In this document: positions 15,906 to 24,862 of the stretch, piece after piece
Layout: each line of letters begins with the position of its first letter
Numbering within the stretch: the first letter of the stretch is position 1
DNA from: Ruminococcus sp.
GTDB lineage: Bacteria; Bacillota; Clostridia; Oscillospirales; Ruminococcaceae
Direction of reading: 5' to 3'
Assembly: GCA_017558505.1 (NCBI GenBank)
Contig: JAFYUM010000036.1
Span: forward strand, 1-64,000
Length of the DNA stretch: 64,000 bases
The notes under the pieces: model-generated
Database searches by the model: none
What the model was told of the DNA's origin: nothing
Seen by the model: only the letters and a program-made list of their open reading frames with translations
Translations under genes and position numbers: made by a program

Positions 15906-16618
15906 GTGAACAGATTATATGCTCCGATGTAGCTTTAGGCTATGAGGACGGCATTGTTACAGAGGGGCTTAATTTCAGCGTAAGCAGCGGTGATTATCTC
16001 TGCATACTGGGCGAAAACGGCTCCGGAAAAAGTACGCTGATAAAATCGCTTCTTGGACTGAAGCCGCAGATAAGCGGAGAAATACGTTGCTGTGATGGCT
16101 TTTCTGCAAGGGATATCGGCTATCTTCCCCAGCAGACTCCCGTTCAGAGGGATTTTCCTGCGTCTGTACAGGAGATAGTAATATCAGGCTGTATTTCAAA
16201 GCTCGGATTTCGTCCATTTTATAGCAAGGCTGAAAAAAAGCTTGCCCTTGATACAATGAAACAGCTTGGAGTCGATGATATAAGTAAACGTTGTTACCGT
16301 GATCTTTCGGGTGGTCAGCAGCAGAGAGTTCTCCTTGCACGTGCTCTGTGTGCGGCAAGTAAGATGCTTCTTCTTGATGAACCTGTGACAGGACTGGATC
16401 CCATTGCACAGACGGAGCTCTATGAGTATATCCATAACCTCAATAAAAAGGGTATAACAATAGTTATGGTATCCCATGACATTTCGTCTGCTGTAAAATA
16501 TGCGTCACATATCCTGCATATATCGAAAAAACAACTTTTTTTCGGAACGAAAGAGGATTATATAAACAGCAAGGCAGGACAGCGTTTCCTTGAAAGCGAG
16601 GTGGGCAGCGGTGAGTGA
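15902..16618 (+). CDS. Metal ABC importer ATPase
   Basis: This is a 238-residue ATPase. Walker A GENGSGKS (37-44), Q-loop YLPQQ, signature LSGGQ (135-139), Walker B LLLDEP and switch His in VSHD are all canonical. The GTG start overlaps the lipoprotein stop by 4 bases (GTGA). It pairs with the permease at 16611 as the ZnuC-like subunit. Confidence 0.93.
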   Translation: MSEQIICSDVALGYEDGIVTEGLNFSVSSGDYLCILGENGSGKSTLIKSLLGLKPQISGEIRCCDGFSARDIGYLPQQTPVQRDFPASVQEIVISGCISKLGFRPFYSKAEKKLALDTMKQLGVDDISKRCYRDLSGGQQQRVLLARALCAASKMLLLDEPVTGLDPIAQTELYEYIHNLNKKGITIVMVSHDISSAVKYASHILHISKKQLFFGTKEDYINSKAGQRFLESEVGSGE

Positions 16619-17468
16619 AATAATTTCGACATTACAGTATTATTTTTCTCATTCCCTTGTGTGGTACGCTCTTATAGTCGGAATGCTCATTGCGCTCTGC
16701 TCGTCACTTCTTGGTGTTTCATTGGTGCTTAAGCGATTTTCATTTATCGGTGACGGTTTATCCCATGTGGCGTTTGGTTCAATGGCGGTTGCAGCAGTTA
16801 CAGGAGTGACTGACAGAATGATAATTATTCTGCCTCTGACGGTACTTTCGGCTGTGCTGATACTTCGTACAGGCAGAAATACAAAAATACGTGGTGATGC
16901 TTCAATTGCCATGATTTCAGCAGGTGCACTTGCTGTTGGTTATATGCTTATGAATATTTTCCCTGTGTCGGCTAATATTTCAGCTGATGTCTGCGGCTCC
17001 CTTTTCGGCTCAACTTCAATCCTTACTTTAAGGGAAAGCGACGTATGGCTTTGTCTTGCCATGTCTGTTGTGGTTTTGATTTTTTTTGTATTGTTCTACA
17101 ACAGGATTTTCAGCGTGACTTTTGACGAAAGCTTTTCCAGAGCGACAGGGGTAAATTCCGATTGCTATAATCTCATTATTGCAATTATAACGGCAATAAT
17201 AATTGTTATAGCAATGAATCTTGTTGGCTCTCTGCTTATTTCAGCGCTTATAATTTTCCCTGCGTTGTCAGCTATGAGAGTATTCAGAAGCTTTAAAAGT
17301 GTAACTGTATGCTCGGCTGTTTTATCTGTCATATGTGCAGGAACAGGTATAGTTATGTCAGTACTCTGCTCAACTCCTGTGGGAGCGACTATTGTGACGG
17401 CTGATCTGACAGCATTTCTCATCTTTTCGATTGTGGGCATCATTACTTCTAAAAAGTGCAGAAAATAA
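16611..17468 (+). CDS. Metal ABC importer permease (ZnuB-like)
   Basis: This is a 285-residue ABC-3 family permease with about eight helices. The N-terminal GDGLSHVAFGSMAVAA motif and the GSLLISALIIFPALSA block are typical. I start at GTG 16611, preceded by GAGGTGG and overlapping the ATPase end by 8 bases. It is last gene of the operon, before a strong terminator. Confidence 0.92.
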   Translation: MSEIISTLQYYFSHSLVWYALIVGMLIALCSSLLGVSLVLKRFSFIGDGLSHVAFGSMAVAAVTGVTDRMIIILPLTVLSAVLILRTGRNTKIRGDASIAMISAGALAVGYMLMNIFPVSANISADVCGSLFGSTSILTLRESDVWLCLAMSVVVLIFFVLFYNRIFSVTFDESFSRATGVNSDCYNLIIAIITAIIIVIAMNLVGSLLISALIIFPALSAMRVFRSFKSVTVCSAVLSVICAGTGIVMSVLCSTPVGATIVTADLTAFLIFSIVGIITSKKCRK

Positions 17469-17497
17469 AAGGGTATCGGACAAATCCGATACCCTTT
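17468..17497. terminator. Bidirectional terminator
   Basis: AAAGGGTATCGGA pairs with TCCGATACCCTTT around CAAA, followed by a T-run. It lies between convergent genes. Confidence 0.9.
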
Positions 17498-17499
17498 TT

Positions 17500-18309
17500 T
17501 TATCTTGTTATTTCCCAGAATGCAACAGCACTTGCCGCAGCTACGTTGAGAGAATCCACACCCTCTGCCATAGGGATTTTTACTGTATAATCACAGGCGT
17601 CAATGGTGCTGTCTTTCAGGCCTTCACCCTCAGTTCCGAGAATTATAGCCAGTTTATCGGTTTTTTTCAATTCCTCATTGTCAATGTCAACGGTATTGCT
17701 GTGAAGTGCCATAGCCGCTGTGGTAAATCCCATTTTCTTCAGCTTTTTCACATATTCGGGAGAATTTCCCTCAATGTAGGTCCACGGCATACTGAAAACG
17801 GTTCCCATACTGACACGGATTGCACGGCGATAAAGAGGATCGCTGCTTGGCTGTGTGAGAAGTACGGCATCAATTTTCAAAGCCGCCGCTGAACGGATTA
17901 CTGCACCGATGTTGGTCTGATTCATAACATCTTCCAGAACGGCTATACGACGTGCATTTTTGCATACTTCCTCCACTGTGGGCAGTGGTTTTCTTCTCAT
18001 GGCACAGAGGAGTCCTTGAGTAAGCTTAAATCCGGTCAGTTCCGTCAGAACTGTGCTGTCTGCCGTGTGAACGGGGATATCAGCACAGTTTTCAATTATA
18101 TCCTTACCCTGTCCCTCGATGTATTTTCGCTCTGCAAGGAGAGAAATCGGTTCGTAGCCGTGTTTCAGTGCAAGGCGGATGACTTTCGGGCTTTCAGCTA
18201 TAAATATGCCTAAATCAGGCTCAAAATAACGTTTCAGCTGGATTTCATTGCTGGAAACGTAGGGGATAAGCTCCTCGGCTGTCAGATCTTTTATTTCAAT
18301 AATAGGCAT
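17500..18309 (-). CDS. TrmH/SpoU-family RNA 2'-O-methyltransferase
   Basis: This is a 269-residue SAM-dependent methyltransferase with the knotted SPOUT fold. An N-terminal substrate-binding region precedes the three SpoU motifs: NIGAVIRSAAA, IILGTEGEGL and IPMAEGVDSLNVAAASAV. The target ribose (rRNA or tRNA) cannot be told from sequence. It is 22 bases downstream of copA on the same strand. Confidence 0.92.
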   Translation of the reverse strand: MPIIEIKDLTAEELIPYVSSNEIQLKRYFEPDLGIFIAESPKVIRLALKHGYEPISLLAERKYIEGQGKDIIENCADIPVHTADSTVLTELTGFKLTQGLLCAMRRKPLPTVEEVCKNARRIAVLEDVMNQTNIGAVIRSAAALKIDAVLLTQPSSDPLYRRAIRVSMGTVFSMPWTYIEGNSPEYVKKLKKMGFTTAAMALHSNTVDIDNEELKKTDKLAIILGTEGEGLKDSTIDACDYTVKIPMAEGVDSLNVAAASAVAFWEITR

Positions 18310-18331
18310 AGTTCACCTCATGCTTGTAGAG

Positions 18332-18538
18332 TTATTCAATCCCCTTGACAACAAAATCAGCGTCAGTAATTGTCTTTATAAGAAGTTCCTCGGAAACATC
18401 ACCTGTAATTTCCAGATAGGCACACTTATTTTCAAGGGAAACCTCCGCAGAAACGCCCTCAATTGCGTTTAAAAGTTTGGAAACTGTGCCTGTACAATGG
18501 TTGCACATCATACCGTCAATATAAATTGTTTTTTTCAT
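18332..18538 (-). CDS. copZ: Nested in-frame CopZ-like copper chaperone (candidate internal start)
   Basis: This 68-residue frame is identical to the C-terminus of CopA. ATG 18538 is preceded by GGAGG at 8-base spacing inside the copA coding region. The product, MKKTIYIDGMMCNHC onward, would be a normal-length CopZ with one CxxC. Either the two genes fused by loss of a stop codon with the ribosome site left behind, or both forms are still produced. Confidence 0.55.
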   Translation of the reverse strand: MKKTIYIDGMMCNHCTGTVSKLLNAIEGVSAEVSLENKCAYLEITGDVSEELLIKTITDADFVVKGIE

Positions 18539-20842
18539 TGTATTAACCTCCGTTTTTGTAGATATATGGTCATCTTTGGAAGCTTCTTCCCTATTTTTCA
18601 CCGTCTTGAAAAGATTCAGCCGCAGGGCATTTGTGACAACGCAGAATGAGCTTAAAGACATAGCCGCCGCCCCGAACATAGGATTGAGTTGCCAATGGAA
18701 AATAGGATAGAAAAGTCCAGCTGCAAGGGGTATACCCAGGCTGTTGTAAATCAATGCCCAGAATAGATTTTGCCTTATATTTCTCATAGTTGCACGGCTC
18801 AACCGAACAGCCTCCGCAGAGTCACGCAAATCACTGTTCATAAGGACAATATCTGCCGATTCTATAGCAATATCCTGTCCGCCACCTACGGCAATTCCAA
18901 CATCAGCCGCCGCAAGTGCAGGAGCGTCATTTATACCGTCGCCAACCATTGCCACACATTGTCCTGATTGCTGTAAATTACGTATTATAGCTGTTTTGTC
19001 GGCAGGTAGCAGTTCTGCATGCACTTCATCAATTCCGATTTCACGACATATTGCCTGTGCGGTTTTTGAGTTATCTCCTGTGAGCATAATTGTTTTTATG
19101 CCCAGATTGCAGAACATTTCCACAGTCTCTTTTGATGTGGATTTCACCGTATCAGCGGCAACAATAACGCCCACAGCCTTTCTATCAGCGGCTACAAACA
19201 ACGGTATACCACCGTTTTCAGCGGCTTGTGCGGCATTTTCTGCAATGTCGGAAATATCAATGTTGTATTGTTCCATAAGCCGCCTGTTACCGACGAATAT
19301 TTCAGTCCCGTTTACAATTCCCGATAGACCTCCGCCCTCTGTTTCCTTATAGTCACGGCAGGGGAGGGGAGAGATGTTGTTTTCTTTGCAGTAGCTGATA
19401 ATTGCCCTTGCAAGGGGATGCGATGAATTGGCTTCAAGGGATAGTGCATAGGCAACAGCTTTCCTTTCAGTAATTCCAAGAGGGAAAATTTCACGGATTT
19501 CTGGTTTTCCCTCGGTGCAGGTTCCTGTTTTGTCAAGGACTACCGTGGTTATTTTATGGGCGGTTTCAAGGCTTTCAGCAGATTTTATAAGGATACCGTT
19601 TCTGGCACCTATTCCTGTACCTACCATAATAGCTGTTGGGGTTGCAAGTCCCAGTGAGCAGGGGCAGGAAATTACGAGGACGGAAATTGCCGCTTTGAGA
19701 GCCGCCGCTGTATCGCCTGTTGCGATAAGCCATACAATTGCTGATATAATGGCAATTATAATTACAACAGGAACAAAAATGCCGCTTATTTTATCAGCAA
19801 AGCGTGCAATCGGAGCCTTTGAAGCGGCAGCATCTTCCACAAGTGAGATAATCTTCGACAGGGTGGAATCCTTTTCTGTACGGTCACACCGGCATTTTAC
19901 AAATCCCCCTGTTGAAACAGAGGCGCTCATTAACATATCGCCTATATTCTTTATAACTGGTATACTTTCTCCTGTCAGAGCCGACTGGTCAACGGAACAG
20001 CTACCCTCAATAACAGTGCAGTCACAGGGAACAGAAGCTCCTGATTTTATAAGTACAATATCTCCTACAGCGATTTCAGCGGCAGGAATTTCATCTTCTG
20101 TGCCATTACGCAGAACAATTGCAGTTTGTGGTGCGAGATTTATAAGTGCTGATACTGAGTCGGATGTTCTTCCTTTGCTTTTTGCTTCAAGGTATTTTCC
20201 TACGGTAATAAGGGTTAAAATCATTCCGCATGACTCATAATAGAGGTTCATCGTAAATCCGTGAGCCGTGGGAAAATTACCTTGTCCCATATAATAGGCG
20301 GTCATATACGTTCCGTACAAGCTGTACACGAAAGCGGCAGTTGCTCCGAGAGCAACAAGGCTGTCCATATTAGGAACACGGTTGAGCAGATTTTTAAAAC
20401 CGTTGTGGAAGAAGTGAAAATTAAGAGCGATAATCGGCAAAGTCAGCAACAACTGTGTCAGACAGAAAATCATCATGTTTTTCTGACCGTTGAATATTTC
20501 AGGAACAGGCAGCCCGAACATATGTCCCATACAGAGGTAAAACAGAGGAATCATAAAGCACAGCGAGAGAATAAGCCGTTTTTTCATGGCTGATAAATTG
20601 CTGTCTGATTCGGTTTTTTCAGCTTTTTTACCCACTTCGGAGGCACCGTAGCCTGCATTTACAACAGCGGTGATTATTTTTTCGGGAGATGTGATATTTT
20701 CATCAAATTCAGCCTGCATGTAATTCCGCAGGAGATTGACGCTTACAGCAGATACGCCATCAACAGCCTTTACAGCTTTTTCAACATGAGCCTGACATGC
20801 CGAGCAGGTCATACCCGTAACGTCAAATTTTACTTTCTTCAT
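18332..20842 (-). CDS. copA: Copper-translocating P1B-type ATPase with C-terminal CopZ-like domain
   Basis: This is an 836-residue copper exporter. An N-terminal HMA domain has CSAC at 13-16. Eight or so helices carry the CPC metal site (393-395), the phosphorylation motif DKTGT (D437), and GDGINDAP. After the last helices, residues 769-836 form a second complete HMA domain with CNHC (780-783). C-terminal HMA domains are unusual in CopA. This one begins with its own Met behind a perfect GGAGG (18547-18551), so a free chaperone may also be made. Operon order upstream: a 75-residue protein and a NusG-II protein. Confidence 0.95.
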   Translation of the reverse strand: MKKVKFDVTGMTCSACQAHVEKAVKAVDGVSAVSVNLLRNYMQAEFDENITSPEKIITAVVNAGYGASEVGKKAEKTESDSNLSAMKKRLILSLCFMIPLFYLCMGHMFGLPVPEIFNGQKNMMIFCLTQLLLTLPIIALNFHFFHNGFKNLLNRVPNMDSLVALGATAAFVYSLYGTYMTAYYMGQGNFPTAHGFTMNLYYESCGMILTLITVGKYLEAKSKGRTSDSVSALINLAPQTAIVLRNGTEDEIPAAEIAVGDIVLIKSGASVPCDCTVIEGSCSVDQSALTGESIPVIKNIGDMLMSASVSTGGFVKCRCDRTEKDSTLSKIISLVEDAAASKAPIARFADKISGIFVPVVIIIAIISAIVWLIATGDTAAALKAAISVLVISCPCSLGLATPTAIMVGTGIGARNGILIKSAESLETAHKITTVVLDKTGTCTEGKPEIREIFPLGITERKAVAYALSLEANSSHPLARAIISYCKENNISPLPCRDYKETEGGGLSGIVNGTEIFVGNRRLMEQYNIDISDIAENAAQAAENGGIPLFVAADRKAVGVIVAADTVKSTSKETVEMFCNLGIKTIMLTGDNSKTAQAICREIGIDEVHAELLPADKTAIIRNLQQSGQCVAMVGDGINDAPALAAADVGIAVGGGQDIAIESADIVLMNSDLRDSAEAVRLSRATMRNIRQNLFWALIYNSLGIPLAAGLFYPIFHWQLNPMFGAAAMSLSSFCVVTNALRLNLFKTVKNREEASKDDHISTKTEVNTMKKTIYIDGMMCNHCTGTVSKLLNAIEGVSAEVSLENKCAYLEITGDVSEELLIKTITDADFVVKGIE

Positions 20843-20844
20843 AC

Positions 20845-21072
20845 TTATTTGTTCATCATATTTTTTAATTCGCCGAATAACTCAACATCATTTTCATTTA
20901 CCTTGATGTTTGTTCTCATTGTATAGCCCTCGGCATTCTGCACGGTAATTTCAATAATGCTGTCCTTGTTGACCTCGCCTGCAGCGGCAGAGAGGAACAT
21001 CAGGAGCTTTGGGTGGTCTTGTGTGAAACGCTCAAAAAGGGGTTTGATTTTCATAAATGCCAATGGATTCAT
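20845..21072 (-). CDS. Small hypothetical protein beside copA
   Basis: This 75-residue soluble protein (MNPLAFMKIKPLFERFTQDHPKLLMF...) has a helical start and a beta-rich end. There are no Cys or His clusters. The start at 21072 has AAGGA upstream; the six extra codons to 21090 would overlap the previous stop. It ends 2 bases before copA begins. Similar short proteins are found next to copper ATPases in related Firmicutes as far as I recall, but I cannot assign a function. Confidence 0.7.
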   Translation of the reverse strand: MNPLAFMKIKPLFERFTQDHPKLLMFLSAAAGEVNKDSIIEITVQNAEGYTMRTNIKVNENDVELFGELKNMMNK

Positions 21073-21089
21073 ATTTATCGTTCCTTTCA

Positions 21090-21437
21090 TTATTTGTCAG
21101 AAAATCGCAGTATAAGGTGGTGTGGCAAGCATACGACAGGCATTTCCTCTGATTTGAGAACGCCTGTTTTCACACAGGTATTATCAGGGCAGTCAGCCTC
21201 GGAAATACGTATTTCACCATTTTTTATCTCAACTATATTATAACCGTCGTCCTTGTATTCTATCCTGATTGTTTCATTCTTTGCGGTGGATAAATCAAAG
21301 CTGTAAAGTTCGGTGCTATCTCGAAGAACAACTACTTTTCTGCTGTCAGCCGGACGTAGAAAATACAGTGATAATGCGGCAGATACCGCAAAAACGACTA
21401 TAACGCATATAAGAATAAATTTAACACCTTTTGTCAT
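21090..21437 (-). CDS. NusG domain II-containing membrane-anchored protein
   Basis: This is a protein of about 115 residues. An N-terminal membrane helix (KFILICVIVVFAVSAALSLYF) is followed by the NusG_II (DUF1312) fold, with IRISEADCPDNTCVKTG and CLPHHLILRF. These proteins are extracytoplasmic and carry two conserved Cys. In clostridia they often lie near FMN/redox or electron-transfer genes; function unknown. The start could be ATG 21437 or ATG 21449, which follows the terminator hairpin very closely. Confidence 0.82.
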   Translation of the reverse strand: MTKGVKFILICVIVVFAVSAALSLYFLRPADSRKVVVLRDSTELYSFDLSTAKNETIRIEYKDDGYNIVEIKNGEIRISEADCPDNTCVKTGVLKSEEMPVVCLPHHLILRFSDK

Positions 21438-21453
21438 ATACCTCACCATTTAA

Positions 21454-21481
21454 TAAGAGGCTGATTACAGTCAGCCTCTTA
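21454..21481 (-). terminator. Hairpin between gpmI and NusG-II gene
   Basis: TAAGAGGCTGA pairs with TCAGCCTCTTA around 6 bases, 14 bases after the gpmI stop. The following tail is poor in T, so it may be partial. Confidence 0.65.
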
Positions 21482-21494
21482 TGTGTATTATAAA

Positions 21495-23012
21495 TTACTT
21501 GATAAGAAGTGACTTACCTGTCATTTCAGCAGGCTGGGGAACTCCCATAATATCGAGCATTGTAGGTGCAAGGTCAGCAAGAACGCCGCCCTCTGCAAGC
21601 TTGCCTTCAACGCCTACAGCAATAAGGGGAACAGGATTTGTTGTGTGAGCTGTGAAAGGACTTCCGTCAGGCTCATACATCTTGTCAGCGTTGCCGTGGT
21701 CAGCAGTAATAAGAGCTGCACCGCCCTTTGCAAGAATAGCATCAACCATTCTGCCTACGCACTCGTCAACAGCCTCAACAGCCTTTACAGCTGCATCGAA
21801 AATGCCTGTATGTCCAACCATATCGCAGTTAGCATAGTTGAGAATAATAACATCGTACTTGTCAGCCTCGATAGCCTCAACAACAGCGTCACATACCTCG
21901 TAAGCACTCATTTCAGGCTTCATATCGAATGTAGCAACATCGGGTGACTTGATAAGGATTCTGTCCTCGCCCTCAAACTGCTTTTCCTCACCGCCGTTGA
22001 AGAAGAATGTAACGTGTGCATACTTCTGTGTTTCAGCGATACGGAGCTGTGTCTTGCCGATTTTTGAGAGGTATTCGCCCATTGTCATTGTAAGCTGCTC
22101 AGGGGGATATGCAACAGTAACATTTGGCATAGTTGCGTCATACTGAGCCATACAAACGAAGCTGAGTGGGAAGAAGCCGTTCTTTCTTGCAAAGCCTGCA
22201 AAATCAGCGTCAACGAATGCTCTTGTAATCTGTCTTGCACGGTCAGGACGGAAGTTGAAGAAAATCACGCTGTCGTCAGCCTTGATTACATCGCCGCCCT
22301 CAATAACTGTGGGGAGCATAAACTCGTCAGTTACCTCGTTAGCGTAGGAGTTTCTGATAGCCTGAACGGGATCAGTTTCCTTAACGCCCTCGCCGTAAAC
22401 CATAGCGGCATAAGCCTTTTCAACTCTGTCCCAAGCGTTATCTCTGTCCATTGCGTAGAAACGTCCGCTGATTGTAGCAATTTTTCCAAGACCGATTTTG
22501 TCAAGTTCAGCAACAGCTTCTGCCATATAGTCAGCAGCAGATGAAGGGGGAACGTCACGGCCGTCAAGGAATGCGTGGATGTAAACCTTGTCAAGACCAT
22601 TCTTCTTAGCCATTTCTACGATGCCGTAGAGATGCTCCATATGGCTGTGAACGCCGCCGGGGGAGAGAAGTCCCATAAGGTGAAGTGCAGAATTCTTTTC
22701 CTTGCAGTTGTTCATAGCGTCAAGGATAGCCTTGTTGTTGAAGAATGTGCCGTCCTTGATGTCCTTGGAAATCTTAACGAGCATCTGATAAACGATACGT
22801 CCTGCGCCGATATTTGTGTGACCAACTTCGGAGTTGCCCATCTGACCGTCGGGAAGTCCGACATCAAGACCGCTTGCACCGATAAGAGTGTTTGGTCCCT
22901 GCATATATTTGTCGATATTAGGTGTGTTTGCGGCTGTGATTGCGTTGCCGTAATCCTCGGCATTGTAGCCGAAACCGTCCATAATAATAAGAGCTACGGG
23001 TTTTTTAGACAT
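21495..23012 (-). CDS. gpmI: 2,3-bisphosphoglycerate-independent phosphoglycerate mutase
   Basis: This is a 505-residue glycolytic enzyme converting 3- to 2-phosphoglycerate with two Mn ions. MDGFGYN at the start and GNSEVGHTNIGAGR with the catalytic Ser are clear; ITADHGNADKM supplies metal ligands. Length is normal. AGGAGG precedes the ATG. With tpiA and pgk upstream on the same strand it forms a dispersed lower-glycolysis cluster. Confidence 0.96.
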   Translation of the reverse strand: MSKKPVALIIMDGFGYNAEDYGNAITAANTPNIDKYMQGPNTLIGASGLDVGLPDGQMGNSEVGHTNIGAGRIVYQMLVKISKDIKDGTFFNNKAILDAMNNCKEKNSALHLMGLLSPGGVHSHMEHLYGIVEMAKKNGLDKVYIHAFLDGRDVPPSSAADYMAEAVAELDKIGLGKIATISGRFYAMDRDNAWDRVEKAYAAMVYGEGVKETDPVQAIRNSYANEVTDEFMLPTVIEGGDVIKADDSVIFFNFRPDRARQITRAFVDADFAGFARKNGFFPLSFVCMAQYDATMPNVTVAYPPEQLTMTMGEYLSKIGKTQLRIAETQKYAHVTFFFNGGEEKQFEGEDRILIKSPDVATFDMKPEMSAYEVCDAVVEAIEADKYDVIILNYANCDMVGHTGIFDAAVKAVEAVDECVGRMVDAILAKGGAALITADHGNADKMYEPDGSPFTAHTTNPVPLIAVGVEGKLAEGGVLADLAPTMLDIMGVPQPAEMTGKSLLIK

Positions 23013-23075
23013 AATAGTCCTCCTAAATAAAAATTTATTGGTTTTGTCATTTCTTGAATGTCATATATATTGGGC

Positions 23076-23879
23076 TTATGCCCAGAATATTACAATTCCG
23101 CTTTCGTAGTCAAGCAGACAGCCAGACGTAAATCCAAGTTTGCTTCTGAAATTGTATACAACAACGTCATGGCTTAAATTCAGCAGTTTTTCATCATTGA
23201 CAGACATACTGATGAAATATGGAGCGCCCTTTCCTCTGAGGTATATATCAGCAGCTGACGTCATATCATCGAAATATTCTGTAAGTTCAGATGGATTGAT
23301 ATTTTTTTCAAGCATTATACTTTCAAAGGTTTTATCGTCATTTATTGTTTCATAGCCTTTTTCTGCAAATTCCTGCTCATATTTTTTTATCGTTTCTTCG
23401 TCAGTATAGAAGGAAACGCAGGCGTAAGTATCGGTAGCTTCCGGGAAAGGTGCAGGAGCCTTAATCCTGAAATAGTAGTCCTCACATTCACGTGGCAGAA
23501 AGTCGGGAAATGCTCTTGTACGCTGTTTAGACATACTGCGGTATCCGCAGGAATATACAGCCTGTTTCAGATGATAAAAGGGTTTTGTGCGGTTGAAGAA
23601 CATTACCATTAAAGGAGAGCCGAATATAATCAGCGTAAGTATAATCGCAATAATACGGCAGATATTTACGTGCTTTTTGTAGTAATAATTTCTCTTGTAT
23701 TTATTGTAATACACTTTCAGAATTACATTTGCAAGGATAAACGGTATTATCAGAGTGAAAGCAATCATATTAAAGCTGAGCAGATTAATAAAACCTGTAA
23801 ATCCAAGCACGAAAAACATTACTATATTTATCAAAGTAAATGGGGAAGCAACGGGAGTTTCTCTTGTTTTATCTTCCAT
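23076..23879 (-). CDS. Membrane protein of an unnamed paralogous family (copy 2)
   Basis: This is a 267-residue protein. Three hydrophobic segments fill the first 100 residues, followed by an extracytoplasmic-type domain with FYTDEETI, and the family end signature YESGIVIFWA. It is paralogous to the next gene upstream (shared YYFR, PYSYL/TYACVSFYTDE, DYDSG/DYESG). GGGGGTGGCGGT precedes the ATG at 23879. Function unknown. Confidence 0.75.
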   Translation of the reverse strand: MEDKTRETPVASPFTLINIVMFFVLGFTGFINLLSFNMIAFTLIIPFILANVILKVYYNKYKRNYYYKKHVNICRIIAIILTLIIFGSPLMVMFFNRTKPFYHLKQAVYSCGYRSMSKQRTRAFPDFLPRECEDYYFRIKAPAPFPEATDTYACVSFYTDEETIKKYEQEFAEKGYETINDDKTFESIMLEKNINPSELTEYFDDMTSAADIYLRGKGAPYFISMSVNDEKLLNLSHDVVVYNFRSKLGFTSGCLLDYESGIVIFWA

Positions 23880-23891
23880 ACCGCCACCCCC

Positions 23892-24668
23892 TTAACCCCA
23901 TACGACAACAAGTCCGCTGTCATAGTCAAAGGCATATCCGTGACGTGAGTTATCAAAGTTATACACAACAAGAGTTTCGTCAAGTATGTCTTGCTTTTTA
24001 TCACTTAATTGCCAGAAAACATGCTTAGGAAACTTTAGAAGTTTGAGGTATTCACACTTATATGAAAGCATCAATTCTTTGTCATTCAGTTCGCTTTCAG
24101 TAAATTCTAAATCAGCGATATATTCTGAATAAGTCATTTCTGCCTCAGTTGTATAGCCGCCTTTTTTCTTGCATTTTTCTTCAAGCTCTGCAATGCTGTC
24201 CTTATCTGTATAAAATGACAGATAAGAGTAAGGAGAATAATCTTGTGCGGGAAAATTCAATTGCGTTCTGAAATAATAATCGCTTATATTTTGTGGCAGT
24301 TTTTTCGGCAATATTTCATTTGCTGATTGTCGTACTCCGTGTACATAAGTAAATCTCTGAATTGGATACATTTGCTTTGTATAACAACAACTCGCAGGAA
24401 TAAAAGGAATTGAAATGCTTATGAAAACTAAAACAACAGCGATAATACGGGTAATTATAAGTAGAGTTCTGCATTTGCCGTTTTTCTGATAAATCTTATA
24501 AAAGATGACGAGGACAAGATTTACTGCAAGATTTATAAACAGAAGATATAGTGACAATCCGACAGTTAAGATAAACAGAAATGGTCCACCGAAAAAGAGC
24601 CACAAAATGAAAATTGCGTTGTTTAAATTCTCTAATGGCGTGTTTTTCTTTCTGATTTTTGTAGTCAT
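23892..24668 (-). CDS. Membrane protein of an unnamed paralogous family (copy 1)
   Basis: This is a 258-residue protein with the same layout as copy 2: N-terminal helices, then a soluble domain with SFYTDKDSI, ending YAFDYDSGLVVVWG. I use the start MTTKIRKKN at 24668 after GGGGG; the longer frame to 24761 would read through the small upstream ORF. It lies 12 bases before copy 2. Function unknown. Confidence 0.75.
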   Translation of the reverse strand: MTTKIRKKNTPLENLNNAIFILWLFFGGPFLFILTVGLSLYLLFINLAVNLVLVIFYKIYQKNGKCRTLLIITRIIAVVLVFISISIPFIPASCCYTKQMYPIQRFTYVHGVRQSANEILPKKLPQNISDYYFRTQLNFPAQDYSPYSYLSFYTDKDSIAELEEKCKKKGGYTTEAEMTYSEYIADLEFTESELNDKELMLSYKCEYLKLLKFPKHVFWQLSDKKQDILDETLVVYNFDNSRHGYAFDYDSGLVVVWG

Positions 24669-24678
24669 AGTTACCCCC

Positions 24679-24774
24679 TTAACCCCATACGACAACAAGT
24701 CCGCTGTCGTAGTCAAAGGCGTAGCCGTGATATGTAATTTCAATCTTTTTGTTAGGTACATTAATTTCAGTCAT
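24679..24774 (-). CDS. 31-residue mini-ORF ending in the paralogue C-terminus
   Basis: An ATG at 24774 with GAGGTGG upstream opens a 31-codon frame starting MTEINVPNKKIEIT and ending YAFDYDSGLVVVWG, the same 14 residues that end copy 1. The DNA of this end is almost identical to that at 23892-23940. It is first in the transcript from the promoter at 24827. It could be a leftover of a deleted third copy, or a real small peptide. Confidence 0.5.
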   Translation of the reverse strand: MTEINVPNKKIEITYHGYAFDYDSGLVVVWG

Positions 24775-24826
24775 AGTTACCACCTCATAAAAATAGTGAG
24801 TACAGGAAAATCCTGCCTATGACTAT

Positions 24827-24855
24827 AGTATACCACATAAAATATTATTTGTCAA
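24827..24855 (-). promoter_or_regulatory. Promoter of the mini-ORF/paralogue operon
   Basis: Minus-strand TTGACA (24855-24850), 17-bp spacer, TATACT (24832-24827). A 17-bp box lies 7 bases upstream of the -35. Confidence 0.82.
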
Positions 24856-24862
24856 TAGAAAA

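Noticed and set aside
19515-20240. 241-codon frame antisense to copA
   Set aside because: No ribosome site; explained by codon bias of the copA strand.
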